Positions 1 to 11,095 of a DNA stretch of 52,826 nucleotides are shown piece by piece. The position numbers and the translations under genes were made by a program. Each line of letters begins with the position of its first letter. Position 1 is the first letter of the stretch. The notes under the pieces are model-generated. The model saw only the letters and a list, made by a program, of their open reading frames with translations. It ran no database searches and was not told the DNA's origin. The stretch is from Lenisia limosa (lineage: Eukaryota > Breviatea). The stretch lies in NCBI GenBank assembly GCA_001655205.1, contig LPNZ01008798.1:1-52826 (forward strand). Reading direction: 5' to 3'.

Positions 1-2104
1 AGGTGTATACTGCTTATTGTGTAGAAGTGCGGTATTGAAAAGATATCCATCCTCGCAAGTTTTGAAAGAGAGTTACCAGGATGGCACCCTGAGTTCCCTG
101 AAACAAAACTGTATCAGCTACATCATCAAATATTTACAAGAGATCAATTGGATTCACATTGATTTGAGAATACGATACATTTCATTTAACAAAAACCCAG
201 TACAAAACAAAAACCCTGATCTGAATACGTTGAGGCAAAAAAACAAAACAAAAATCAAGCAAGAAAAGACAATCAATGAACCTAAGCAGTAACAAGTCAA
301 CAACCTAGAACTAATAACTCATAGAATCAGACAGAGGGCCAGCAAGGGCAGAACGTGCATAACTTATCATATTTTTTTTATTACTACATAAAATATATCT
401 CATTTAAAATAAAAGATATAGTATATCGATATGAGTATTTATATACATACTATATACTCATGGAATTGATTTCGGCATCATTTTCTCAGGGATTTTGTCA
501 TTTACCTGTCATTGGAGCAAAAATCATCATTTGTCAAAAGTATTTTGACACTGCTTTTCATGGCGACTTCAATTTTGGGGTGATAATCATCAGGATCTTC
601 TGTTCTCTCTCTTTTTTTTTTGTTCATTTGAGTCCTCTTCTCCTCTTCTCTCTTCAGAATTCAATGTAACCATGTTCAAAAAATACTGCCAAAATGCGGT
701 TTCACTCTCCTCCTCGCCCATCCCTGATCTTCAATTTTAGCGATCAGCATTTTTTTGTGTGACTGAAAAATGATCTTCTTCTCGGGGAAAAACATCATTT
801 TTGGCAAAAATGACAAAAGTTCCAGGGAAGAATGTCTTTTTCCAGCTAAAAATGATAAAACTCCCTGGAAAATGATAAAAAAAAAAAATCCCATNNNNNN
901 NNNNNNNNNNNNNNNNNNNNNNNNNNNNNNNNNNNNNNNNNNNNNNNNNNNNTAAAAAGGGGCCCAAGTGAATAAAAAGAACAGTTTTTTAAAAAATGTC
1001 TTGTTTTTGCTTTTTCCGTCTGAGTGTACCTTTTCTGAGAAATGATGGAAAAGTGAGTAAACAATGATTTCAAAACTAAAATAAGAGAAACAAGACAACA
1101 TAAAAACTATTCATGAGAGCTCCAACCTCAAATAAAATCTCGCAAAAAGGAGAGTGAACTGGAAGGACTGGACTTTTTGAAAATTTTCGACACTCGGAAA
1201 TAAATATATAGTATATATTATATAGTATATATTGTATATATGATATAGTCAAAGCTCCGGACATCATTCAAAATCTCCGGACACATCAAAACTCCCGGAC
1301 AGCTTGAATTTCCCCTATAAAAGTACTATAAACTTCATTTTCTTGTTATTTTCGAAAGTAATTTCAGTCATACCACAGGATAGAATGCCTTGGCTCAAAC
1401 CCAAATTAAGTCACTTGGCTACCCGTTTGCGGCCCTTAAACTGCCACANNNNNNNNNNNNNNNNNNNNNNNNNNNNNNNNNNNNNNNNNNNNNNNNNNNN
1501 NNNNNNNNNNNNNNNNNNNNNNNNNNNNNNNNNNNNNNNNNNNNNNNNNNNNNNNNNNNNNNNNNNNNNNNNNNNNNNNNNNNNNNNNNNNNNNNNNNNN
1601 NNNNNNNNNNNNNNNNNNNNNNNNNNNNAGATAGATTGAGAAAAAATCCGTGAAAAGGCAAAAGGGGCCACCCCCGGGACCAAATTCACGGATTTTTGAC
1701 ACTTGCTCAAAATTGAAAAAAAAAGTTGGGGAACATTAAGAGGTCATTTTCTCTATATTATATCTGTCGAACCAGTTTTGTGTTAAACATTACCGTTGAC
1801 CCATACAAGGGGTCAACTTCAAGCTGTCCGGGAGTTTTGATGTGTCCGGTGAATTTTGAATGCTGTCCGGAGCTTTGAGGACCCACATATATGATATCAT
1901 ATAATATATACAAATAAATATTTAATTTTTTTTGCATTTTTCACTTTCTACTAATTAGTTTTGGCGAAAATTGGAATGGATCAGCGTTTTTAAAAAATCT
2001 GGGCCCCTTTTTATGCACTTTTAATTCACTGACTATATTACTATAATACTGGTAAAAGTTATCTAATTCCATCATCAATTGAATTGAAGGGCAACCACCA
2101 ACTA
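1..2104. other. AT-rich stretch with no recognisable gene
   Basis: No reading frame here resembles a protein family. Short open frames on both strands are A/T-rich and look like chance. The stretch contains two assembly gaps (895-952 and 1449-1628), a run of TATATAGTATATA-type sequence near 1196-1245, and a pair of near-identical inverted repeats (1249-1308 and 1818-1878) listed separately. Because the neighbouring gene on the minus strand ends at 2105, a plus-strand gene could end in here, but I see no exon of one. Confidence 0.6.
1249..1878. mobile_element. Candidate foldback/MITE-like element with 60-bp terminal inverted repeats
   Basis: The left arm (1249-1308) and right arm (1818-1878) are inverted copies differing by only a few substitutions and one single-base indel. 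Each arm carries several GTCCGG/CCGGAC units. The outermost shared bases are TCAAAGCTCCGG on the left and its complement on the right. The interior is about 510 bp, of which 180 are an assembly gap, and no transposase is visible. Both flanks are AT-rich and share an ATATATGATA-type string, so a target-site duplication is possible but not clear. The family is not recognised. Confidence 0.55.
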
Positions 2105-5100
2105 TTAAGCTTCTCGGTCGACTCTGGTCAAGCGCTTCACCTGAGCTTTCAAGTCATCATTGTCGTGTTCCAGCTGTCGGCACTTCAAGTCATTGGCCTT
2201 GACTTTACTTGATAACTCTTCAGCCCGAGTCTCGGCCGCCTGTGCTCTTCCACGTAAAGCTGCAAGTTCAGGTGATTTCATGGAGTCGGCTGCGGAACGA
2301 CGGGCAGCTTCCACTTCCAATTCTGCATCATGCGATGCAGCCTTAAGAACAATTGCTTCCTTTTGTAACCGCTCCACAATTTGCTTATAACGATCTCCAG
2401 ATTCCTTGTGCACTCCTGACATGGCCTCACAAACAGACATTTCCTTTTTCAACTTGGACGTTTTCTCCACTTGCTCTTCATAACACTCCTTCATTTCATG
2501 GTAACCCTTCTCAAACTTGTCCCCTCTTGTCTGGTGTTCCTCAAGCTCTCTCTCAGCGGCTTCAGCTCTCAGGAGAAGTTCCCTCATCTCAACCCTTGAT
2601 GAGGATAGAGACGACAATAACTTTTTCTTCATTTCCATCTCTAGTGCCTCCAAAGCTTCTCTTGTATCCTTTGCGTCCTCCAATGCCTGGTCCCTACTCG
2701 ACTCTGCTGTCATCAAGTTGATTTTGGCCTCCGCTGCATAGGATTCTGCAATTTCGGCTCTCTCATTTGCTAAAGCAGCAGACACATTGGCACGACGCTC
2801 ACCTTCCTGAACCTGTATTATTACCTTATTTTGCTCCAGCTCCTTTGCTCGAAGGGACCGTGAGGCTTCCAATGCGTCAGCAGTTGACTGACGAAGCTCT
2901 TCTTCTTTCTGCTTTTCCGCCTTCTCTACCTTTGACAACGCTTCTTCAACTCGAACTAAACTTTGATTCGTCTCCTCTTGAGCAGCAAAAAGGTAATCAG
3001 CTAGTTGTTTCTCCCTCTTCAATCCCTCCTGCACCTCCTCCTCAGCTGACATTGCCCTTTCCGACGCAATTGCAAGTTCCTCTTCAAGTTCATCAATTTG
3101 ATCGTTGGCGGCAGCGGCTGCAGATTTCGCCTGCACAAGTTCAGCATTCAACTCTTGGGAACCTTCATATGCTTGTTCCACACTTGTCTCCAATGCCTTG
3201 CGAGCTTGTGCTAATTCAGCTTCCAAAGTCTTCACTTGCAAGTTGCAATCCCTGAAACTCTCATTAGCTTGTTTCCTTTCGATGGTTGTCTTCTCTAACT
3301 GTGCCTCAAGAATCGCTTCCCTTTTGTTTGCTTCTTCTGTCATAGCAGTCATCTTCTTTTCTCCTTCAACAAGTTCTATCTTCAGCTGATTAATCTGATC
3401 CAGTGTTTCAGCCAATTCAGTTACCCCCTGGGATTTCTCCTTGCTGAGATCTTCACATTTCAAAGACAGTAATTTCGCTTCAGAAACTCCAAAGGATAAT
3501 TCTTCCATTAATTGGCAGTCAATGTCTGTTTGCGTATTCACTGTTGCTTTCATCTTATATTTGGCCTCTTTTTCTTTTTGCAACTCTACAATTTCAGCCT
3601 AAGCCAGTAAATAAGGCAAATGCAATAAAGGAGAAATTTAATTTACTCAATAAAATGGGGGTAAAATTACTCTCTGCACCCTTACACTTTACTAAAGACA
3701 CACAAAAGATACACACACACACACAAATATTAACTTGTACAAGTGTAAAAGTCACAGTAATCAAGAAAGATGATCGGGATGGTTAGAAAAAACATGTTGA
3801 CCCATATCACTGGTGCACCAGTGATAGGTTATGTCTACGAGTGGATATAGCGGAGTGAATTTTGTTTATTTCAGGATGTTCAGAGGGATGAACGCGGCTT
3901 TAGTCCAGTGAATCACGAGGAACATCCGCAAATAATCAATGAAAAAAACTCACGACCATCCACTGCCACGAGTAGATATGAGCAATCATCATTATTTACA
4001 GTGATTATCATATTGGCCCAAAATCGTCTTGCAAAAGAAAGGCCTTGCTTCACCGTCTGGAATATTCATTCCCTTTGCCAACCTTCTTTTGTTCCAACTT
4101 TTTGTAAAGATCAGAAATTACTTCATCCGAAGGAGCTCTCTAGAACAAATTAACCATCTTGAAAAGAAAGAATGGAAGGTCATTTCAGGGTCAATTGAAA
4201 CCTCATACCAGAGAAGAAATAGCCTTCGAGACAATTCCTGCACTTCTGGTTAAAGCTGCACCAGCTACAGATTTTGAACAATTCACTTGTTTCATTACTT
4301 CCTCAACGTCTGTATCACTGAACTGAAAGTAGTCAATACTTTATTGTGCTCAAAATACCATTTTATCTGCGTTTGCAGCTGCATCAGCCTGAAATAATGC
4401 GAGCTCTTCCGCTTCTAAAAAATAAAATACAGAAATGGGAAACCAATATTGCTGTATCAGGATAAAGTTGCCTCCACATCATCATTTCAAATCATAACAC
4501 ACATATAATGACCGCGATGTCATGACACGGATATTGAGGGGAGTATATATTCTACGCCTGGGGAAACATTGCATGGTGGATCTCAGTCTGCGTCTCTGGA
4601 ACCGGGTGTATATTTCTTAGGACCAAAATATAAGACTAACAGTGGCAGTGATAGAGGCAAGCGTGAAGCGTGATCAAAGAACCTTCAGTTAGAATGGACT
4701 CAATGGTAATGGAAACGTTATTAAAGCGATGAAATAGAAATCAGACTTCCGTAACAAGAGTTACACTTTTTATCTCGAGGTAGTGTTGATTCTAACGTGA
4801 GTATCTTAATATGTTCCATTATCTTATTGAGATCCATTCGGATAACCTGCACTATACTAAAAATGAAATAAAACCATTCTCCACTGAAATAAAAGAAGAG
4901 AAAAACTGCTCCGGAGAGTCGAACCCCCCCCCCCACTACAGGCATGACTGAAACCGATACGATGTAAGGTTTACGATTTGGCTCATAATGGGCACTTTTC
5001 CCAGTTAGAGTAAATACTCCCCATGTTTATCCTTAGTCAATTTTATCGGAACCACGGTGTAGTATGAATATACAATTTAGTTGACAATACCACTGAAAAG

Positions 5101-6536
5101 TATGATTTCCCCAAGCTTATTTAGAAATTTCAAGAACATGAACTTTCGAGAGGTGAGAGCCAAGATGTCATGAAAATGGTGATCTCTTTATTTGGTGAAA
5201 CTCTCCGGTTTATATCTCATGGCATGATCGATGGGAGTCATTACCACTTTCCCATTTGTCTCCGACCATACATATGTATTTATAGATTCATAATATATAC
5301 GAATAAAGCCCACATTGGCGTCAGGACTAATCTACTACCCCATGCATGTCAGGACTAATCCACTACCCCGTGCATGTCAGGACTAATCGCAGCCACTGTA
5401 CGTAATACCTTATGCCTTACAACTCCATATATATATACATCATGCCTCCTCAGGCAAATTTAACCCAAGCCACCAACTTGATTCAACTCTTTCTTTGACA
5501 AGAGCAAGATAAATGAGGGTTTCACGGTTTTGTGTTCCAGCAATTACTTTTTGTGGACTAAGAATGCTGGGGATTCCAGCTTCCTCATCCAAAATTGAAA
5601 GAGCACGACTGATTTGTTTTTCTCCTGCCTAAATAAATTAAACCAAGTTTGCTCAGAATTCACAGAATGATAGTCTGTTTTTGAGGCATGCCGCCCTTAC
5701 TTCATCCGTTACTTCAGCCTCTGGGCAAACAGCTTTTACAACTCGGGGCAAAATGCTCCCCTCTAACATCCTAGAACCGTCACTCATTGGAACCAAAACC
5801 ATTGTGAGTAGTGCATAAAAANNNNNNNNNNNNNNNNNNNNNNNNNNNNNNNNNNNNNNNNNNTTTGTTTCCTGGAAGCGAATTGATCCAGGCTAAAATT
5901 ACAGTGCTTGCCTGTCCATCACCTGCTAGTTTAAGTACAATCCCTTCAAATTTGACTGAACGACAACAACCGACCTTCGCCGCCATCTTTGGAAGAAATC
6001 ACATGCTGCATGCAAGCCCAAACCATTCCAAGAATTTGTTTTTGGCTCTTTTCATTCAGATCTAAACAATCAGTGAGGTTAATACACGAACCACTTGAGG
6101 TGCAAGTAAACTCAACATTGACATTGGAAGACAAAAACTCGAGCAAACGGCTGAAGTTCTCCATCTATTTTTGTAATTGCACATCCTAAGGTCAATTACT
6201 TACTTTCTTAAAATGCAACTTTGAAGGTACAATTTTTGGAGGGGCCTTCCCACATACTTCTCGGGCAAATGGGACAAATATTTTTTCTAAACCAATCAAC
6301 AAGGCACAGGGAAATTGGTACTGGATAATGCTGCTAAAAATAATCATAACATTGATAAATACCACATAAATACATAATAAATTGAGGGAGAACACTCAAA
6401 AAAAATCTTATGACAATAGCAAACCATTAAAGAGGTCTGTTTCCAAAGTGCTAATGCCCAGCTGGTGCTTTCTTAACAAGGCATTAACCCAATGAGTGAA
6501 TGCCCTTGACTGTATCTCAATCCAAGAAGTATCCAT
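2105..6536 (-). CDS. Tandem calponin-homology (CH) domain, coiled-coil actin-binding-like protein
   Basis: This is a multi-exon minus-strand gene. The ATG at 6536 opens an exon (6425-6536) reading MDTSWIEIQSRAFTHWVNAL, the classic first helix of an actin-binding CH domain. Exons near 6212-6330 and 5975-6164 complete CH1; the latter has ILGMVWACMQHVIS, the usual C-terminal helix. A second CH domain starts near 5960 (VILAWINSLPGN), is interrupted by the gap 5822-5863, and ends near 5452-5632 (ALSILDEEAGIPSILSP). Small exons follow near 4417, 4326 and 4160, then one long exon (2105 to about 3602) encodes some 490 residues of heptad-rich coiled coil ending ...LTRVDREA and a stop. CH pairs of this type bind F-actin in alpha-actinin, filamin, cortexillin and interaptin; no spectrin repeats, filamin repeats or EF hands are visible. 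I infer an actin cross-linking or cortical tethering role. No close orthologue is recognised. Confidence 0.8.
3805..3826. repeat. Perfect 22-bp palindrome in an intron of the CH/coiled-coil gene
   Basis: The inner 20 bases read ATCACTGGTGCACCAGTGAT, and one further base pair on each side extends the symmetry to 22 bp without a mismatch. It lies in the roughly 490-bp intron upstream of the long coiled-coil exon. It could form a cruciform or be a binding site for a dimeric protein; nothing else nearby suggests which. Confidence 0.85.
5320..5388. repeat. 28-bp tandem repeat, about 2.5 copies
   Basis: Two full 28-bp units (5320-5347 and 5348-5375) differ at two positions, and a 13-base partial third unit follows (5376-5388). 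Each unit begins GTCAGGACTAATC and contains a CTACTACCCCATG-type stretch. The array lies in the roughly 1-kb intron between the CH2 exon and the small exon near 4417. The complement of part of the unit also occurs near the starts of the genes at 11911 and 44166. Confidence 0.85.
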
Positions 6537-6900
6537 CTTCTTTCGCTCGTTGGGTGTCAATGTGAAAATGTGTCAAGGGGCTGCAAAGACGCCACCTTAC
6601 CAACCGCCATAAATCAATTTGGCCAACACCTTTGCTTTTCAACAAAAAAGAAGATGTAGATGCATGTGTGAAGGTTTGATGTAAGGGGTGAGGATAGTTA
6701 GGATCGCTAGGATCAGGTCCAGGGATCAGGTCAGGATCTTAGGATCGCCACAATTCACGGAAACCACCTTTTTTTTAACCCTTTTCTTGCCCCAATCTTG
6801 CCCTTTTCCACCCTATTTTACCAAGGGTCAGCTTTGGGTCTAGTCTGTAGCAGAAAAGTGGACTTTTGCTTGGATGGAAGGAACCAGTTAATTGTTAACG
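6537..6900. promoter_or_regulatory. Divergent intergenic region of the CH/coiled-coil gene and COG3
   Basis: This 364-bp stretch separates the start of the minus-strand CH gene from the COG3 start and must hold both promoters. At 6691-6748 it has a cluster of short direct repeats, with GGATC or AGGATC occurring five times in about 58 bp (for example TTAGGATCGCTAGGATCAGG). No TATA box is clear. A regulatory role for the cluster is inference. Confidence 0.5.
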
Positions 6901-9900
6901 ATGATTTCAAATCGATTGATTTCTCCTCACCAAGAGACTCTCCTTTCGTTTATTGATGCACACTGTCATACTGAAAGCATTATTGAGGTAAATTACTGAC
7001 TATAAACTTAACTATTCAGGATCCATCTTCGGCAAATAAGGTTGAATCAAATGCAAATAGTTGTTCCGTGAAGCAACAACAAGGGCTTCTGCCCACTGCT
7101 CCTATTGTAACAGAACTGGCTTTTTTGTCATGGTGGTCAAAAGTTGAAGACCTTGAAGCAAAACTCGAAGAAAGTGCTTTCAGGTGAGAGTTTTAACAGT
7201 TTACGTCCTAGTATATTTGGAAGAAAATTTGACACCCTTTATTTGGCTTGTCAAGATGCAATTTCTGCGGTGACTCTTTGTGAAGAAGATCTATGCATTT
7301 TAACGCAAGCCCTGGAATCAATTCAAGAGAAAACGGGTTCATTACATCAAACTTGTAACCGACTTGTTGCTGAAGAGGTTGGTTGGAATATCTGTTCATA
7401 ATATTATTATTCTGTAACCCCATATTTTAGCAAGCCCTTTCTCACGTTGTCACACAAATTAGCCAACAACTTGCTTTGTTTGATGACCTTGATAGAATTT
7501 CTCGACTTGTTTCCGGTTTGTTACCCGCCCCCCCTTTTTTTTTTATATTACACATAGGCGGAGGATCATACAGTAATTTTTCCATCACTTCTCCATCATT
7601 TATTCCCACTTTGCAAAGAATTGATGAGTGTATAGCAACGTTATCAGATGTTAGTTTTTTATGACTTAACATAAGGCACAAAATGGTGACAGTGAGTTAC
7701 ACAGTTTTCAATTCAGACAGGTACAATCAAGAGCCTTTTCGATGATCAAGGTAAGTACCGATATCTTTTTTTGTTTTTCTAACAAGCAGACGCATTTTCA
7801 GAGAGTTTTAACCCACACTGCTGAAAAACTGTCCTCATTAAATAGTTCCGATCTTTCTTCAAGCACAGCTAGTCTAAATGGCGATCGTCACAGCCCACAG
7901 GTTTGTTATGGTGAGACTTATGGTTTTCTGGAGGAAGCCCACAGGTTTGTGATATGGTGAGACTTATGGTTTTCTGGGGGGAGGGGGGGGGGGCGACGAC
8001 ATAGCATACATCAAGGTATATATCATACTATGTAATATGTCTGGGAAAAGGAGGGAAAAGACAGTAGGGAGATTTAATTATCAAATTTCGCTGCAAATTT
8101 CGATGTCCAAATTTCGACGTCGAAATTTGCTCAAATTTCGCTTTTTGGCCTCTAGTTTGTCAATTCATTAATAACTACGTTTTAACATCTTAATTCAGTC
8201 AATAACTGGAGAGGAAGAGGGTTCAATACGGCAGGGAAATAATTTAAAGCAAATCAAACCCGGAAATTAATCCAAAAACTGTCAAAGATCACTAATTCAA
8301 GGGATTAGCAACGGGACAATATAATGGAGTGCTATCAACAATTAATAGCTAACCTCATGTCATTAGGTGTATGTCTCTTTCCAAGCTCTGTCTCCTCAAC
8401 TCAGGCCTCTTTTCAGTTTTCTAGAAGAACACGATTCTGACGAACAGTTTGTTGACTTTTCTTGAATCACCATACAAGGTACATGCAGCTTCAAGAAGAA
8501 TTGGTTTCTGTTTATAGTCCATTCCGGCTTCAACTACTGAAACCGATAGTTGAAGATAAGTTGACGTTCCTTTGTAAGTTGCCCTTTGGTGTGATTCTTG
8601 TTTAGTGATAGGTGAAGGCCTGGTTCCGATGTTACGTTCTGGTCTCATGTACATTTCAAGACTTTGTCGTGCTGAAGTTAATTTATTTTCAAATTTCTTT
8701 AATCGCAGCCAACATATAAAGTTTGAATATTTAGATCTTTACAGTTTAGAACATATCTTCTTGAAGCTTTATGTGAACTCTTCCATGACTCCCTGCGTCC
8801 TCATTATCTCAATGTATGTGAATATTATAATACTATTATACAATATGATATGATATAATACGTGGGTATAATACTGCCCTGTAGGTTACTCTGAGCGTAG
8901 ATGTGTTAAGTACAGTCGTGTTAACACTCCTTCAAGAAGCTTCAACCTTGAGGCCAGGTAAGCAACTCTCAAATCTCTAACTCGCAGGATCTTCTTCTGA
9001 TGAAGCACTCCATCTCCTCCTTATTAATATCATTGCTGATGTGAGGGAAAGGTTAACGAAGAAAGCCTATCAGATGGTTGCAATCAAGATTTCTGGTGTG
9101 TTCTTCTTTTTTTTCTAATATTATTGAAGACTATTCCCCACGACCTGATGAAATGAACTACCCTATGATCTATAGAAGGTGGTACAAGGCGGCAGAGGCG
9201 GTTTGTTCTTTCTTATCCTCTTATCTTTAAGAATGAAGAAGCACCTTCATGGATATTCCCTCCTCTTAAAAATACTACCCACCTTCTAACTTGTCTTTTC
9301 ACTACAATAGATGTGAGTTTCAAGAATAAGTTACGGATTTACTCGCCCAGAAAGAGGTATTCGCAGATATTGCCTATAGTGCAACAACTTCATGTCTTGA
9401 GGCTCTGACTGAAGCTGCTGACAAGATATCTGAAATTGTATACTATTTTTGCGCAATTACTTTTTAGGATTCCTTTGTTGGGAAAATGTTTCTTGTTTCC
9501 CACCTTTATCGACTACGTTCGTTGGGGTTCAACCTTGAACTTCCTCAAGCATTGTGACTTTTTAGATGAAGAGCTGGTGAATCTTGCCCCAGATATTATT
9601 GCTACCAACACTGCCTATGACTTCAGTCCGATAATTGGTTGGGAGTCTGTTTTTCCTCAAATACCTGGTTGATCATTAAGAACCCGATTTTAAAATATCA
9701 ACAATGTCAAAGCATCTCTCTATTTTTATGATTTAGATGTATTTTGGCGAGTCCTTGGGGGTGGTATCAATCCCTCTAATCTAATTCGACTTGATTCAGA
9801 AAATGCGATCGTTAAAACATTTTACGATTCTTTACCAAAGGTTTGCCATATTGTACTGTTTCTTTGTAACCCCAAAGGTTGTCACAACAGAAGTATTAGT

Positions 9901-10835
9901 TTTAAAACCAATTGCTTCATCGTTATCTTTGGCATCAAGACAAGTTACAATGGAAATTACAACCGACCTTCTTAATCCACTTCTTCTATTTCTGGCTAAG
10001 GTGTGTGTATGGTCATTTAAACACATGTGAACTTCATAATATTCCACGTAACACCTCACACCGACAAATCTCAGTATAACTTTGATACAAGCGAAGTGAC
10101 CCTCGGGTTGTCTTCGTTCATCATTTTGACTCGGAAGTTGAAGTTAACAACAAGGTGGATGCATTTACAAAAGTGAAGGCTGCTTCTTCTTCGATATCAA
10201 ACATAGGACATCAGGCATTTGCACAACCAGGTTGGGGAATAGTTGTTTTCTTACTTTTAGACAAAATTACAAATCTATTACTTGGCACTTTGAGTTCCGT
10301 CAGCAAAGTGCGGCCACTTTTAGTTGTTGCTCGTTTGTGTATGCCTGACCCATCTTCTTGGGAAAACCTTTGGGCTTCAATTAAGGTCAGATTTATTTTC
10401 CATTTCACCCTATCAGGAACCTGTCCTTGAGGCATACTCATCAATAATGGACACACTGACCTCTTCTACTTTCGATGGGGTGAATATCTCTTTGGAACAC
10501 CTTCCCACAATAAATACTATCGGAGAAGCTCTTGACTCTGTTTTACTTAATTGGCTTGAAGAGTCTTTGTTTGTACTTATTGTGGTGTAATTTTTTAGAA
10601 TACACACCCAAGAGAAAGACTTGAAGGCAGAAGGAAAGAATGAACACAAGGAGGAGGCTGCCTCATCTCATGTTATTGAAGTTGTCAATGAAGGTAAGCT
10701 TGTTGTGTAAATTGATATCCAGTTCCACCCCAGCTATTGAAAAAGCCGGACCTCCTTGGTAGACGATCATCACAAGAGCTTCAAGAAGTGACCTCTGAAA
10801 AATCTGAATCCTGTTTTAATGAAGATAATATATAA
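6901..10835 (+). CDS. COG3: Conserved oligomeric Golgi complex subunit 3 (Sec34 family)
   Basis: COG3 is a lobe-A subunit of the COG tether that handles retrograde vesicles at the Golgi. Family matches run in order along the gene: LSWWSKVEDLEAKLEES (7100-7183); the Sec34 signature KTGSLHQTCNRLVAEE with QISQQLALFDDLDRISRLV (about 7330-7520); PTLQRIDECIATLSD (7600s); FQALSPQLRPLFSFLEEHDS (8370-8430); FRLQLLKPIVEDKLTFL (8520-8570); GEGLVPMLRSGLMYISRLC; EALCELFHDSLRPHYL (8750-8815); KMFLVSHLYRLRSLGFNLEL (9480s); LIRLDSENAIVKTFYDSLPK (9780-9840); and the C-terminal AFTKVKAASSSISNIGHQAF (10160-10225). At least twelve introns interrupt it. The start at 6901 (MISNRLISPHQETLL) is favoured because it resembles other COG3 N termini, but the first splice is uncertain. 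Two places (8457 and about 9530-9555) need a frame change. The stop is at 10833-10835, or 10762 if the alternative last acceptor is used. Confidence 0.9.
7892..7981 (+). repeat. 44-46 bp tandem duplication spanning a COG3 exon/intron boundary
   Basis: Copy 1 (7892-7935) and copy 2 (7936-7981) both begin AGCCCACAGGTTTGT and run through GGTGAGACTTATGGTTTTCT. Copy 2 has a two-base insertion. The coding exon ends at the CACAG in copy 1, so the donor GTTTGT is duplicated intact 44 bp downstream. The interval between the two GT sites begins with GT and ends with CACAG. Confidence 0.85.
8108..8129. repeat. Perfect 22-bp palindrome within an AAATTTCG repeat cluster
   Basis: The inner 20 bases AAATTTCGACGTCGAAATTT are perfectly self-complementary, with one more matching pair outside. 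It sits in a cluster (8083-8140) holding four direct and one inverted AAATTTCG units, inside a COG3 intron just downstream of the duplicated splice donor. Confidence 0.85.
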
Positions 10836-11095
10836 AAGAACTATTTTCTATTTCAAAGTTCAACTTAGTGATGGAAGAGGTTTAAGTGGTGGTATTTGAG
10901 AGGGCTGTCTTTGGTGAATTGACATTAACTCCTTTCTCCTTCTTTTCTTCTGCAAATGCGTCTGCAGAAACTACACAATTAATACTCTGAGAGACTCACC
11001 CACCAGGTTAATTGTTTTTGACTGTTCACTGAGTGCTCGAATAGCCACACTTGCTGCTGATATTGTTTGTAGTAAACCATCAATCTAAACCATTG

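Noticed and set aside
676-1101. 141-residue minus-strand open frame spanning the gap 895-952
   Set aside because: Open only because N is read through; Phe-rich composition reflects A/T bias.
2160-3255. Plus-strand open frames opposite the CH-gene coiled-coil exon
   Set aside because: Antisense shadows of a long Glu/Lys/Ala-rich coding exon; no domain resemblance.
4905-4945. Possible tRNA T-arm on the minus strand (GGTTCGACTCTCC)
   Set aside because: The G run gives no proper T-stem pairing, and no anticodon arm, D-arm or acceptor stem could be found upstream.
5320-5388. CRISPR-like array
   Set aside because: The 28-bp units are directly adjacent with no spacers, there are fewer than three copies, and the DNA is eukaryotic intron.
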